A model generated the notes under the pieces. It did not search any database. It was given only the letters and a program-made list of their open reading frames with translations, and was not told where the DNA came from. The position numbers were made by a program, and so were the translations under genes. 64,000 bases of DNA from Actinostola sp. cb2023 (Eukaryota; Cnidaria; Anthozoa; Actiniaria; Actinostolidae): positions 186,001-250,000 of the forward strand of contig JAUJYZ010000250.1 in assembly GCA_033675265.1 (NCBI GenBank). The letters are read 5' to 3'. The first letter of the stretch is position 1; every line of letters begins with the position of its first letter. Positions 1-10,898 of the stretch are shown in pieces.

Positions 1-1489
1 CAAGGAAAACACAAACATAGCAGTATCGTGTTGCTTCTAACGCCTCACAATGCGCACCAATACTACTAATACTCTCAAAAAGATCCCACATTTGAACGAC
101 GGTCCGAAAATGTGACCAACGAGCGATCTTTCCGGACAACATATATGTCGTCCTGTACAGGAAACAGGGAGGTCAATGATACAACACCAATATGAGATCT
201 TCCCTTATTAGTATTTTTATATAAAGAATACTAATAAGCAGTGCATTACCGGGTATAAAGGTACATTGCCGGGTTTCATATCGTGAGAGACTTGGTACGA
301 ATTCCTTGACTTACGGCCATTCAAAAATGACAGAATTTACAAAGAAATGTATGGATTGCCGGACAACTGTCTGCTTCTGTCTACTGCTCAATCTAATCAA
401 TAAAGCAGTTTCACGTAACGGTGCTAAGCAGTACTGAAGACTGAGTCCAATAAATAGGTTTTGTCCTTCTAAGTGATGATTTATGAATCCTTGACAGGTT
501 TCCTGTCCTCCATGCTTCAAAGTGTTCAAATATAATACTTCAAAGATACCAGGTACTGTACTTGTATATTGATTAAGTACACCAAGATGGATCGTTCAGT
601 TGAACAAATATAATTTGAATCAGTAGTTGCCTCAATGCATTATGCCAATGACGAAACCCCATTGACAGTGGGCGATTGCATGGTTTGGCGAAGACCAACG
701 AGCTCGATCAATCAGATAGATCAGCGACAGCGTCTCTGTATCTGGGATACTGTGTCTTGCAAAAGCATTCAAGTACATGCTGTCCATGATGTTGTCTCCT
801 TCGGTCAATATCTGATACGACTGTAGAAGCCCATTGACATTGTGGAACTGGACGCACTGTGGACTTAAGTCTCCCTCGCATCCGTTTTTAGTTCCGTCAA
901 CTAAAAACGGATGCGAGGGAGACTGACTGAAGACGCGACTGTCTAAGCACACAACAGCGCAGAAAAACTCAATAAAAGAACATTGTCTTCCCCTTGAAAT
1001 GTCACTAAATTGTTCGTTACCCTGATGAATGCTTCCAGCAATGATTGTGAACTGGGTCGTAACCTCAGTAGAATACTAGTACGGATGCTGAAACATGTAC
1101 CAAAGAAGAGCAGAAAGCTGTACACACGAGTCATATCAACAAATATGGAAGTCATGTTGAGAATTATGTCTTACGTAAATCGAAGAAAAAACAGTTGTTA
1201 ACAAAGAAATAAATATTTATGTCCTCAAGTAAATTAATAAAATGGAATACAATAAAATACAGACACAAACCTAGTAAATATATTTATCATTCATCAATAT
1301 TTACTTGTAATTTACATGTACCACTGTCTGTTTACAAGACTACATAAAAGACTCAAAACCATAAGACTCAAAACCATATGTAACTCATGGTTTTATGTCA
1401 GTGCAACATTTTACGGCAGCTTTTTTCAGCCCATCGAGTGTGAGCTACATGGAGTGTCTAGTTAGAAATGAACAATCCTAAGTTTCTTG
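1..1489. other. non-coding stretch, no gene recognised
   Basis: No open frame here looks like a protein: the short frames on both strands lack recognisable domains and have no consistent codon bias. Base composition is AT-rich. The only clear structure is the hairpin at 868-924. The stretch could hold decayed transposon sequence or intergenic DNA; the sequence does not decide. Confidence 0.5.
868..924. repeat. perfect 24-bp hairpin
   Basis: The arms at 868-891 and 901-924 are exact reverse complements around a 9-base loop. The core of the arm is CTCCCTCGCATCCGTTTTTA. No coding sequence flanks it. It could be a small foldback element, a DNA-transposon relic or a structured transcript; none of these is shown. 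Confidence 0.85.
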
Positions 1490-2150
1490 GCAATGAATCA
1501 TCTATTTAATTAAAAGAAAACAACCAGCTTTTGAAATCGGCGAATATATTATGCGATGGCAGTGCCAATTTATACACAAGTTGTGTGTAACATTTGACAT
1601 GACGATCAAGTTGTAGTGAAAGCGGCAGGCTATAATGAATCTGTTATAATGACAACACAAATTTATTCATCCAATTTACAACAACTCACAAGTTCCTTGG
1701 CAATTAATCATGGTAGTTCTAACGGTTCAACTGCCTTCCTTATGCGTATAAGATGAACCTACTAGTCCTAAAGTCGAAATGTAATAGAGCTAGGTTGTAG
1801 TGTAACATTAGACACAACGATTCAGTAAGTAGTGGAAAGCAGCTTGTTATATTATATGTATTAAATGACAACACAAAGTTATTTATTCGATTTACAGACA
1901 ACACACAAGTTTATCGGCAATGGATCATTGTAGTATACTAATGGTTCGACTGTCTTCCTAATGGGTATAAAATGATCTTGCTAGTGATAGTTCTAAATGT
2001 AATAGAGCTAAGTTGTTGTTTAATAAGTGAAAGCATGAAGATTAAATAGTAGTGGAAAGCGGCTTGTGATAATGACAACACCAATTTATTCATTTGATTT
2101 ACAAACAACAGGAGTTTCTCTGCAATGAATCATCGTACTTCTAACGGTTT
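1490..2150. repeat. degenerate tandem repeat, ~210-bp unit, three to four copies
   Basis: The block containing TTGGCAATGAATCAT, 'TTCTAACGGTTC' and 'ATGACAACACAAATTTATTC' recurs around 1490, 1690, 1910 and 2120, with substitutions and small indels. Copies include 'AATGTAATAGAGCTA' and 'GTAGTGGAAAGC' strings in the same order. There is no coding potential. The period of roughly 210 bp resembles an old satellite or the tandem interior of a MITE. Confidence 0.75.
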
Positions 2151-2829
2151 AAATAACCATATATCAAGAATAATGTATATTGTATAGGGAATACGATAAT
2201 TATGGCTCGCGATATGAGATTATCATCTCGCAATACAAGTTTATCGTATGGCGATGCGAGTTTATCGTATCGAGAAAGGATAATAATAATAACTTTATTC
2301 TTATATGGCGTATTACTTAAAAACTCCATGCACTTTACAATAAAAATTGAATAAAAATTGAATTTGAATTGATGTAGTGACTCGTATTACAACTGGAGCA
2401 CCAAAGCAATAGCAGCGTGGTGCCAGCATTCGCTGCAAAATACAAATACTCGACTTTGATTGGCCATCTTTTTCTGATATTACATGGTTTGCCATAGATT
2501 CCAACAATGAGTGAACCATATTTGTAGTACTTAGCATAATTCGCTGTTACCCGAAGTTATACAGATTTTCATCATGAGGAAGCTTGTGATATGAAGGTAA
2601 ATAACTCCCAGTTGTTCAGAATGTTTCTATCCAGCAAATACAGTACAGTCGGAAAGTTTTTCACGCGATTGGGTACCTCGTAGGGTGCCACAAATCTAAA
2701 AGGACCACAAGAGACTAAACCGGTGCTGTTAAGGTGTTTCCCAATAAATAAGATTATTGCTTTAGACTGTTGGTATCGGCCCTCTGAGGAATAAAAATCA
2801 AATAATGCCATGCCCACCTGGTCCCCACG

Positions 2830-3520
2830 GGGGTTATATTACATTAATGGTTACAGTGTTATTACATTAGTGGTTAAATTTTTTATTACATTAAGAGAAT
2901 ATTTTTTACGAACGCGCGTATTGAGCGCCAAAAAACCAATAGGCTGGAAAATACGTTTTGTACAAGGCTAAAACTGCTTTAGCAAAGAGTTCAAGTTATT
3001 TGTGATGGTTTTTGACCGGTAAAAGTGAAATTAGAGTGTTAACCCAAAGTTAAAATTTGATTTGAAAACTGTCCACATGGGCTAGATCTGTATATTTACT
3101 ATTGTTGCTAATGTTTTCCCCTGAATTACCTCAAATTTGAAACAAAAAGCAGGAAAATGGCTTTGTACAACGCTAAAATAGCTTTAGGTAGACAATTTAC
3201 TTTGTTTTTAATAGTTTGTGCTTAGTTAAAATAAAATTAGAGTTAACACAAAGCGAAAATCGAAAGTCAAACTATTCAAAAGGGCTGGTTTTTGGCGCTT
3301 CTAGCGGATATTACGCGATGTTGCAATAAATATCCTCTTAAAGGTTAAAAAGTTATTACATTAGTGCCTAGCTCTTTCTTACAATAGTAGTTGATTTCTA
3401 TTACATTAATGGTTAGTATTGCATTAGTGGTTGATATTATTATTATTATTATTATAATTATATTTATTACATTAGTGGTTAGTATTACATTAGTGGTTGA
3501 TTGTTACATTAGTGGGTGAT
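2830..3520. repeat. foldback/MITE-like unit with TTACATTAGTGGTTA repeats
   Basis: The motif TTACATTA(A/G)TGGTTA occurs repeatedly at both edges (about 2840-2880 and 3360-3520). Inside it, the segment near 2881-2940 (AAGAGAATATTTTTT, then AGCGCCAAAAAACCA) is matched inversely near 3290-3345 (TGGTTTTTGGCGCT, then AATATCCTCTT). Between them two diverged direct copies of a ~190-bp block can be seen (GGAAAATACGTTTTGTACAA and GGAAAATGGCTTTGTACAAC). The arrangement fits a non-autonomous inverted-repeat element expanded by short repeats. No target duplication was pinned down. Confidence 0.6.
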
Positions 3521-3529
3521 ACATGGCTC

Positions 3530-5190
3530 AGTGAATGGATCTACGGCCAGCACTTCTCTTGAAAGAAAACGTTTGTGATCCGCTGTCCATTGCATTGTGT
3601 TTGTCCTTCAATAAATAATAAGGAAGAAATGAAATTATAAATATATCACTATCAAGTAAGCTTATATTTATTAAAGTTCTAGTGTCATGATAGCTGTCAA
3701 AATCGTGTCAGTTTTTCAATGTAAAAATAAGTTATTTTCAGTCAGTAGACCTTATCTATAAAACTACAAGTATATTAGGGTTTGGACATTATTTGCAGCA
3801 ATTGTTCTGCCATAAATAAACCATACTTGTACTCACATGTTTTCACACGTTTGCTAGCGTAGTAGCGAGCAGTTCTTGCACCTCAGTTCTTCATTCTCGT
3901 CCCCAGACCCTTCTCAGCTTTCTAACGAAAAATCGAAGGCTCTGGTAAGAGACAAACCGGAAGACCCAGACTCTAGGTCGTCAGATATGCGCTTGCTCAA
4001 TATTTTCTAACTTCCAGTGACAGAATTTATTCAGAATTGTCGGACTTCAGCGAAGTGCGATGCTCTAGAAACTGACTTAATCTACATTTCATACATAGTA
4101 TGAAGAATTTCGAGTTCATTCTACAGCTAGCAAGTGCGTGTATTAACTGAATTACAGTGAAATGTTCAAAATATAATTTTAATCACGGTAAATATAAAAG
4201 CAAAAATATATTTAACTAGCTTATTAGGGAGGGGGGAATATTGCAAACAAGTCTGCCGAGCGAAGACGCGAGGATGACGAGGCGGCAGCAATATAGTGCC
4301 GAAGTATGCAGCAAAAATTTCGAATGGACCACCAAATTGTAATGTAATGTAGACCACGGTATAAACCAATCAGAAAGCGCTTTTGTTAGACGTCATAATA
4401 ATCACGTGGTTGTCACGGGAAGAGCTACGCTGTTGTTTACACTGTTTCGTTGCATGAGATAATTCCAAAAAAGTCAGACCATTATTGTTCTTTGCTTTTG
4501 TTATACTGGACTGTGTACTATTTTCTAGATCGATTTGCTGACTATATGAAAACCTGTGTTTTAAACTGAGTAAAACTAATAATCAAAACCAAACCACTGC
4601 ATTCGAAATATATTCACACAGTAATGTGATCGACCAACATGCCATTACTTTTGTTTAGACACAAATCCTACTTTACTGAATTGTTTAATCGACTCAAAGT
4701 ACCCATTATTGCAGGCCAGTGTACCCTAGACTGATCGAAGTGTCGATCTAACTTGGAAAGTCAGACTGTCACGCCAACGTGCTAATTATACGTCTGTAAA
4801 TTGAAGTATGTTTTACAATATATTAATTCAAAGCTGTAAGTTGTAATAGATGAACAAGAGATGAGACAACAACGAAGACTTTTTAATCCGACAACATGGC
4901 GGTCCTAGATTACAAAAGCAGCATGAAGCATGATGGGAAATATAACACAGGCAACCCAACTAGTATACAACACGCTTTCTTCTTATCAATAAAATAAACA
5001 AAGCAAAAAGTCAGTGTTCAGTAATAACAATATTGAACATAAGGTGCTCTTCTTTCTTCTCGTTCACCTTCTTCTTTAATGTTTATAGAGCAGGGTAGTG
5101 GTCACCTGCAACACAGTAAGACAGTTAGTTTACCTCAGTATGTCAGTCTGAGTAACGAGCAGGTCGTCGAATTACACGGCCACTGCGGGT
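3530..5190. other. non-coding stretch upstream of the Gypsy 3' end
   Basis: No protein or RNA gene is recognised. A 67-codon minus-strand frame at 4166-4369 has no domain. The part nearest 5190 should contain the 3' untranslated region and possibly the 3' LTR of the minus-strand Gypsy element, but a matching second LTR was not found, so no LTR boundary is called. Confidence 0.4.
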
Positions 5191-5197
5191 TACAATT

Positions 5198-6251
5198 TTA
5201 GAGTGGCTGAATGTCAGATTGAAGTGGAGTTGACACTGTAGGGGAGCTGGGTGGCTGAATGTCATAGATAGGTGTAGGAGGAGCAATAGATGGCAGTGGA
5301 GTGGTTGAAGTCAGCATTTCCAAGTCTGGTGATGACTCTTTTGTTGACCGTGGTGGGACCCAGAGTGGTGTTGTACGAGCTGTCAGCTGATTGGGCAGGA
5401 TCTTGTCAGGAAGTGTTGGTTTGGTTTTTGGATGAGTGAGAGACACACTGGAACTGAAAGGAGGAGCTATTTGTATCTGGGTACGATTTCGTCGAATAAA
5501 CCTGGCACCAGTCTTGATTTTGTAAGATCGAGGACCAGCAGAGCCTACTACTTGACCAGGAATCCAGGCCTTTGCAGTAGACGTAGGAGGTGGCTTGGCA
5601 TAGACGTAGCTACCAGGCGGAAGATTTGGAAGTGGTGGCCCGGCACGTTTATCATATGCTCGTTTTTGTTGTAACTTGCGGCGAATGTGATCTTCCACCA
5701 CAATGTCACGTGGAGGAGTGAGAGGCTCCAAGGTGGATGCAGGCTGTGGTAGATCAGTGCGGAGAGTGCGTCCAAACAAACGCTGTGCTGGAGAAAAGGT
5801 GTGTCCAGCAGGTGCGGTGTTGCGAACAGACAAGAGGGCTAGGGCTATGTCTACATCGTCAGCAGTGAGTAGGATATGTTTGGCAGATTTTACAGCTGCT
5901 TCAGCCCGATCATTAGACTGAGACCAGTATGGGGAGGACGTGATGTGATGGAACTTGTATTTGTTAGCAAACTGCTTGAACAAGTCAAGAGGTGAATTGG
6001 GTCCCATTGTCAGAGATGAGCGTGTGTGGAACCCCATGGCGTCCACATTGCTGCTTGGTGGTTTGTATGACTGCTGAAGACTGGATGGTGGGTAGTTGAT
6101 CAAGTTCATAATAATCACTGTAGTGATCCACTGTGACTAGATAGGCAAGGCCTTTGAGCTCAAACAGGTCCTGCGAGACCAGTTGCCAAGGTAGAGTGGG
6201 TACTGGATAAGGTTGGAGAGGTTCACGAGGGTGTTGTTGAGCACAAGTGAC
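5198..6251 (-). pseudogene. Gypsy integrase catalytic core and C-terminus, frameshifted
   Basis: Past the stop at 6252 the original frame still encodes a DDE integrase core: the first acidic residue is in LVTVDHYSDYYELDQL and the second in LISDNGTQF. Near 6000 the sense continues in another frame, where SSPYWSQSNDRAEAAVKSAK supplies the third acidic residue (E). It then runs through a basic, proline-rich C-terminal tail to 5198. The core would join element DNA to the host chromosome. At least one stop and one frameshift make this copy inactive. Confidence 0.8.
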
Positions 6252-7988
6252 TCAGGACTGACACATATCAGTGATCTGACTGGTGATGCCTGGCCAGAAG
6301 ACACAGCTACGAGCATGGCGAAGAGTGAAATCAGGACCACGGTGGGCTGCATGTAGCTTGTGTAGCATAGTGTGACGGAGCGAAGAGGGGATGATGACAC
6401 GGTCTTGTTTTAAGAGAAGACCATCATGTGTAGTAAGTTCATGACGAACAGACCAGTATGGTCGTGCAAGTTCTGAAGTTCCGGCTTTGTCCGTTGGCCA
6501 GCCTGACTCGATGAGAGAGTGGAGAACGATCTGTTCAGGGTCCGTGCTTGCTGCTGTTCTGATGTCCTTTAGAGTGGCGTCTTGGAATCCAGAGAGGTCA
6601 GGATTGTCAGTTTCAAACTCTACACGGTATACAAGTTCATCATGAACAGGCTTGTGAGAAGTGGCAGGCAAAGGAGCACGGGAAAGAGTGTCAGCAATAT
6701 ACAATGTGGATCCCTTGTGATATTCGACCTGGAATGTGTAGCGCTGCAGAGTAAGCATCATACTCTGTAGGCGACGTGGTGCAGAGGCCAGTGGGCGTTT
6801 GAAAATGGTTTCTAGGGGCTTGTGATCACTGTGGACGATCACTTCAGATTTGCCAAAGAGCAGCTGATCAAACTTGTGAAATGCATGAACAATGGCCAGA
6901 GTCTCCTTTTCAATCTGGGCATAGCGCTGCTCAGTGGGAGTGAGAGAACTGGAGCTGTAAGCCACAGGTTGCCACTGGATGTTAGCAGGGTCTCTGGGAT
7001 TGACAGTAGGTTGAAGTAACGCAGCAGCAAGGCCATATTCAGATGCATCAACTTGTAGTGCCACAGGAGCATTAACATCAAAGTAGCGGAGACATGGAGC
7101 CATGGAGACCAGTTGTTTGGCCTGTTGAAATGCCTCAGTGTGCTGCTCAGCCCAGATAAAATCCTGCTGGATGTGAGTGAGGTCACGAAGGGGACGGACC
7201 ACTTCGCTGAGGTGCGGGCAGAACTTGGACAAGTAGGTAATGATGCCTAGGAAACGGCGTGTGGCAGCCTTGTCCTGAGGTTGGGGCATGTCAAGTACAG
7301 CTGTGGTAATCTCAGTACTGGGTTTAAGTCCTTCAGGGGTGAGCACATGACCCATGAATGGAGCAGTGTGTGATTTGAACTTAATTTTGTCAGGATTGAG
7401 CTTGAGGTTATGCTGAGAGAGACGCTTCAGTAGTTCAACTACAGTACGGTCATGATGAACATTGGCAGCAGCCATATCTTCACCACGACCAACCACAGTG
7501 ATGTCATCAGTAATGTTGACAATCCCATCTAAGCCACAGAGAACATCATGGATGCGACGTTGGAACTCTTCAGGAGCTGAACTGATGCCAAAAGGTAAAC
7601 GAGTCCAGCGGTAGCGACCCCAGGGAGTGTGCATGGTAGTCAGCATAGAAGATTCATCTGTAAGTTTGATGTTTTGGAAGGCATCTTTGATATCAAAAGT
7701 TGAGAAAAGTTTGGCTTGGTGAAAGCGGTGAATGTTTTCCTCAAGAGTTGGAATGGGGTAGACTGGCCTTATTATAGCCTTATTGACTGTCTGTGAAGGA
7801 TCCAGGCAAATGCGGACTTTGGCAGGTTTTGTGGCAGATGCTTGTCGTTCCCGTACTACCATATTGGAGATTCAGGATGTTGGCTCATTTACTCGAACCA
7901 GTTGGCCAGTATGAATAAGTTTGTCCAGAGCTTCCTTGATGATAGGTAGTTTTGGAGCTGAGAAGCGGTGTGGAGCAGCTTGGATGGG
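6252..7988 (-). pseudogene. pol: Gypsy reverse transcriptase, RNase H and integrase N-terminus
   Basis: The open part runs 7862-6252 (536 codons); a further in-frame stop lies near 7870. The RT palm is clear: FSTFDIKDAFQNIKL is motif A, RLPFGISSAPEEFQRR is motif B, and VNITDDITVVG occupies motif C. The usual aromatic of [YF]xDD is replaced by I-T-D-D, which may impair the enzyme. RNase H follows, with LQVDASEYGLAAALLQ and HSDHKPLE. The frame ends within the integrase zinc-binding domain (H-X-H then C-X-C pattern), cut by TGA at 6252-6254. RT and RNase H copy element RNA to DNA in the cytoplasmic particle. Confidence 0.85.
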
Positions 7989-8559
7989 TTAATTGACATC
8001 AGGATTAAGTGTGAGAGAGAGTGGTGCACGCAGCTCACCCAGGCCCTCCTCAAATAAATTGGGATAAACATGTTTAATAGCAGTTACTGTTAACTCACCT
8101 AGAGGAGGCAGGACTGGTGTAGGAATGGCTTCAAGTTGATGAACTGGGCCAACATCAAAGTTCAAAATACCCATGCGGGTACTGTCGCCCAAGCCTAATA
8201 GAGGAGGGTAGTAGCGCTGAGCAGTGCATATCACCTGAACTAAGTGTAGAGTGGCTTGGCCATTTGTGGGGATGATTGCCTTAGAGTAGTCACGGAGACG
8301 AACTGCAGAGGGACCCACTTGTACCTGGTATAATTTGTTGAGGTCTGTGACATGTATTGTGTTACACGAGCAACCAGAGTCAACTTGGAATTTGAAGTGA
8401 TTTGATGTTGATGATTTTGCAGAGGCACTGAGGTCAAGATCAACAAAGATGCCTTTTGCTGTAGATTTGACATGATACACATCATGTGTGATGACATAGG
8501 CATCTTGTTGTTTGTGGTCACCAGCTGAGTCTGCATCAGACACAGCTTTGACAGAGGAA
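7989..8559 (-). pseudogene. Gypsy aspartic protease region
   Basis: This continues the Gag frame without a break. The catalytic signature is visible as FQVDSGCSCNTIHV, in which D-S-G matches the retropepsin active site. A protease of this kind cleaves the element polyprotein. The frame runs to a TAA at 7989-7991, where the linker to reverse transcriptase should continue. The same frame is open again farther on, so the stop is a point lesion rather than a domain boundary. Confidence 0.75.
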
Positions 8560-9317
8560 GACTTGCACACTCGATTCCAATGACCTTTTTTACCGCAACC
8601 ATGACAGATAGCATTTGAGGCAGGACAGTCACGGCGATTAGGATGGCCTTTTCCACCACACCAAACACAGATGACAGCACCAACAGAGCTAGGAGATGAA
8701 GCAGAGGGTCTTGGGCCACGAAATGGTTGTTGGTTCTGAGTAGATTAAGCCATGGAGGGCATAACCTTATTTGCGGCCTCTTCAAGGTGGTGCTGTGTGA
8801 TGGCAGATTCGGTTTTGAGGCCATCCTCAAAGTCACGAGCCTTGGCAATGACTTGGGCAAAGGTGAGTGTGGTAAAGTTTTCACGAGAGATGACGTCACC
8901 ACGGAAACGCTTGAAAGTGTCGTTGAGACCAATCAGAAATATGTCTCTTTGTAATCGATCATCCACAGCAGCAGGAAAATAACATTTTTGATATTCTAGA
9001 CATACCATAGTGTGCCACGCTTGAATGGTCATTCCGGGATCTTGTTTGAGGATCCGTAGGAAATTATGAGTACTCTGAATGATCGGTTCCCCGCTTAGAT
9101 AATGCTGGGAGAGCTGGTCCAGCCACTTTGCTGGGTGAAATTTATCCTCGGTCGGAATTTGTGCATCAATAGTCGTTGTGAGGACGTCCCATTCAGCCTG
9201 AGGGAAGGCTCGTCTGAGGGCAGCGAGGGCTTTAGGCCGTTTGGCTGTGATCCAGTAAGTAGTAGGAAAGTAAGAGTTCTGCAACATGGGCCCGGGGTAT
9301 GGTGGGGTATGCACCAC
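8560..9317 (-). pseudogene. gag: Gypsy Gag with zinc knuckles, interrupted
   Basis: The Gag-like region would bind element RNA and form the intracellular particle. About 190 codons are open from 9317 to a TAA at 8745-8747; the same frame reopens and carries two zinc knuckles between about 8690 and 8570. One has spacing C-X2-C-X4-H-X5-C and the second C-X2-C-X4-H-X4-C (residues CHGCGKKGHWNRVC). The capsid part is recognisable only by position and by its gag-like helical composition (Trp, Leu and Gln rich). The in-frame stop separates capsid from nucleocapsid, so this copy is not functional unless the stop is an error. Confidence 0.7.
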
Positions 9318-9399
9318 CTTAACGTGGGGTATGAGTGAGTCAGGTCTATTTTTAAAACATAGTTCTATTTTGGGACACCGATAACGTCATCGAGGGTGT

Positions 9400-9406
9400 T
9401 ATAAAA
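9400..9406 (+). promoter_or_regulatory. TATA box candidate
   Basis: TATAAAA lies 76 bases before the ATG at 9482, a plausible distance for a short 5' leader. It is matched by two TATAAA strings upstream of the next plus-strand gene at 10737. This is inference from spacing only. Confidence 0.45.
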
Positions 9407-9481
9407 CCTAAGGTGTAAGGCATCAGAAATCAAATCATTTTAACCCTCCAACCAAACGTGCATTTATTAAAGAATCAAACT

Positions 9482-9835
9482 ATGAATCCCAACACATTAG
9501 CGGAAAAGCTCTACATTTCAACGTTTGCGGTTGAAGTTTCCCAACAACTCATCCGAATTGATATGGAACGGTGTTGTGGGTGCAAACAGAATAAAACAAT
9601 GGAATGCCTCATGCTGTCAGAAGAGGAAAAGATAGATTTTCACTTTGATCATGCTCTACAATCTGTAAACCATGAAAATGCTAATACAAAAGTCTTGTAC
9701 TGTATGAGCCCATTTGAACTCACAGCTAAAACCAAAACTGGGTTGTACTCTTGGTTGAACAATAACCCACTCCTATCAAGACATGATCTTCGTCGCAAGA
9801 TTAAAGAAACAGTTAAAATTATACACATGTACTAA
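9482..9835 (+). CDS. Cys-containing Polinton accessory protein, function unknown
   Basis: This is a 117-residue protein starting at the first ATG of the frame; the upstream extension has only a GTG. A central motif reads ERCCGCKQNKTMECLMLSEEEKI, quoted here as the pieces CCGCKQ, MECL and SEEEK. It is followed by an acidic stretch and a basic C-terminus (LRRKIKETVK). The same arrangement, a C-x-G-C pair then a second Cys and S-E-E, occurs in the protein at 10825-11364, suggesting diverged duplicates. No membrane segment is seen. AT-rich sequence with AATAAA follows the stop. I do not recognise the family; a virion-assembly or zinc-binding role is only a guess. Confidence 0.55.
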   Translation: MNPNTLAEKLYISTFAVEVSQQLIRIDMERCCGCKQNKTMECLMLSEEEKIDFHFDHALQSVNHENANTKVLYCMSPFELTAKTKTGLYSWLNNNPLLSRHDLRRKIKETVKIIHMY

Positions 9836-10034
9836 TTAAGAAAAACGAAAATAAATTCAATTCAACAAATTCGCCTGTGATTCATTTTTAATCATAGAAA
9901 AACAAAAAAAAGGTTTTAATGTTCTTCACACAAGTCAATTTAGCTAATCAATTTTTTATTTATTTACATGTTGTTCCATTGTTGAAAGAGTAGTATTTTT
10001 TAATGATAAGGGTTGATTATTTAAGAAAGTTCGG

Positions 10035-10541
10035 TTACATGATAGGTGCCACACCAAATAACCCTTTTCCTCTCAAGGGTGGAAAACCAAATAAACTACT
10101 CTTCTGTCCCTCGACCTTCTTTTCTTCGCATTTATCCCCTTTGTTTCCAGTTTGAAATCGCCTCTGTTGATATGGGAGGAGATTGCAGTCAATCACGTGG
10201 CGGTTCGTTTCCCAGTACTCGTAAGCCAAGACTGCATCCGCCGCTCTAAAAAACGTGTCTGTCTCCACTACACGATAGAACCACTCAGCCGGCATACTAA
10301 ACTCTTGCTTTATCCCCATGCGTTCTACAGTCACTCGATCATCTAAGACCACTTTCTTGGTTTCCTTGTACACTTCTGGCTCAGGTGTCGTTTGGGCTTT
10401 TCGCTTTCTTGGATTGATTGGGTCCAGGTTAAACTTCACAACCATAGAATTTGGTTGATCCACAGTCACACTCTGCACATTCACCTTTTTTAAGAGATCT
10501 TCCAAAACCATCGAAGGCGTCATCATAGATCTGGCCAACAT
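10035..10541 (-). CDS. hypothetical Polinton protein
   Basis: This is a 168-residue frame with a good ATG at 10541, opposite in direction to its neighbours. The N-terminal third is hydrophilic with a basic patch (PRKRKAQT). The middle contains an aromatic-rich segment (AEWFYRVVETDTFFRAAD, then YEYWETN), and the C-terminus is lysine and glycine rich. The length, lack of stops and position between two element genes support it as real. The middle segment could be a small folded domain. No catalytic motif is visible and I do not recognise it. Confidence 0.45.
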   Translation of the reverse strand: MLARSMMTPSMVLEDLLKKVNVQSVTVDQPNSMVVKFNLDPINPRKRKAQTTPEPEVYKETKKVVLDDRVTVERMGIKQEFSMPAEWFYRVVETDTFFRAADAVLAYEYWETNRHVIDCNLLPYQQRRFQTGNKGDKCEEKKVEGQKSSLFGFPPLRGKGLFGVAPIM

Positions 10542-10692
10542 TTTCTTTCAGTTTGGTGTCTAGATTAAACTAACCCCTGTACTCAAGTACTATGGCTTCT
10601 TATAACTCATTTCTAAACAGATTACATCATCCTGATGTAAATAGAAAATGTGATCATTCTCTAAAAACAGAATCATGACGTTATGCTTTCTG

Positions 10693-10710
10693 TATAAAGA
10701 AGAGTATAAA
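10693..10710 (+). promoter_or_regulatory. paired TATA boxes
   Basis: TATAAA occurs at 10693-10698 and again at 10705-10710, 27-44 bases before the ATG at 10737. The spacing suits a polymerase II core promoter for the two overlapping genes at 10737 and 10825. It is inferred from sequence alone. Confidence 0.45.
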
Positions 10711-10736
10711 ACTGGGATCTTCTTCATTCTACGGAG

Positions 10737-10898
10737 ATGTGGTGGCTGCTCATGTTGCTAACCATTATACCCCTCATTTATTGTTGGATTCGAGATTACT
10801 ACCAAGGACCTCTGTGGACCATTCATGAACGTCTCAAGTTCAAAGATGATACAAAGCGTCTCCCTCATAGACGACAAAGTAGTTATGATTGTCAGTGA
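10737..10898 (+). CDS. small membrane-anchored ORF
   Basis: This 53-residue frame has its ATG 27 bases after a TATAAA. It opens with a strongly hydrophobic segment, WWLLMLLTIIPLIY, which would make one membrane helix, followed by a charged tail with KDDTKR and RRQSS. It overlaps the start of the next gene (10825) in a different frame by about 70 bases. The compact overlap and the promoter position favour expression, but a frame this short can arise by chance. Confidence 0.35.
   Translation: MWWLLMLLTIIPLIYCWIRDYYQGPLWTIHERLKFKDDTKRLPHRRQSSYDCQ

Larger units (their letters stand above)
5198..9337 (-). mobile_element. Ty3/Gypsy-type LTR retrotransposon, inactive copy
   Basis: Reading leftward from 9317 the order is Gag, CCHC zinc knuckles, aspartic protease, reverse transcriptase, RNase H and integrase. 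That is the Ty3/Gypsy order, with integrase last. Gag, protease and RT-RNase H all lie in one reading frame, broken by stops at 8745-8747, 7989-7991, one near 7870 and 6252-6254. The integrase then changes frame near 6000. No 5' LTR or primer-binding site was found on the high-coordinate side, where Polinton sequence begins at about 9340, so the copy may be truncated there. The breaks show it cannot make its full polyprotein. Confidence 0.85.

Noticed and set aside
632..1201. Overlapping 60-106-codon frames on both strands
   Set aside because: No domain, overlapping on opposite strands, and one spans the hairpin.
4760..5190. Gypsy 3' LTR
   Set aside because: TG...CA candidates exist, but no second copy was found on the other side of the element, so no boundary can be supported.
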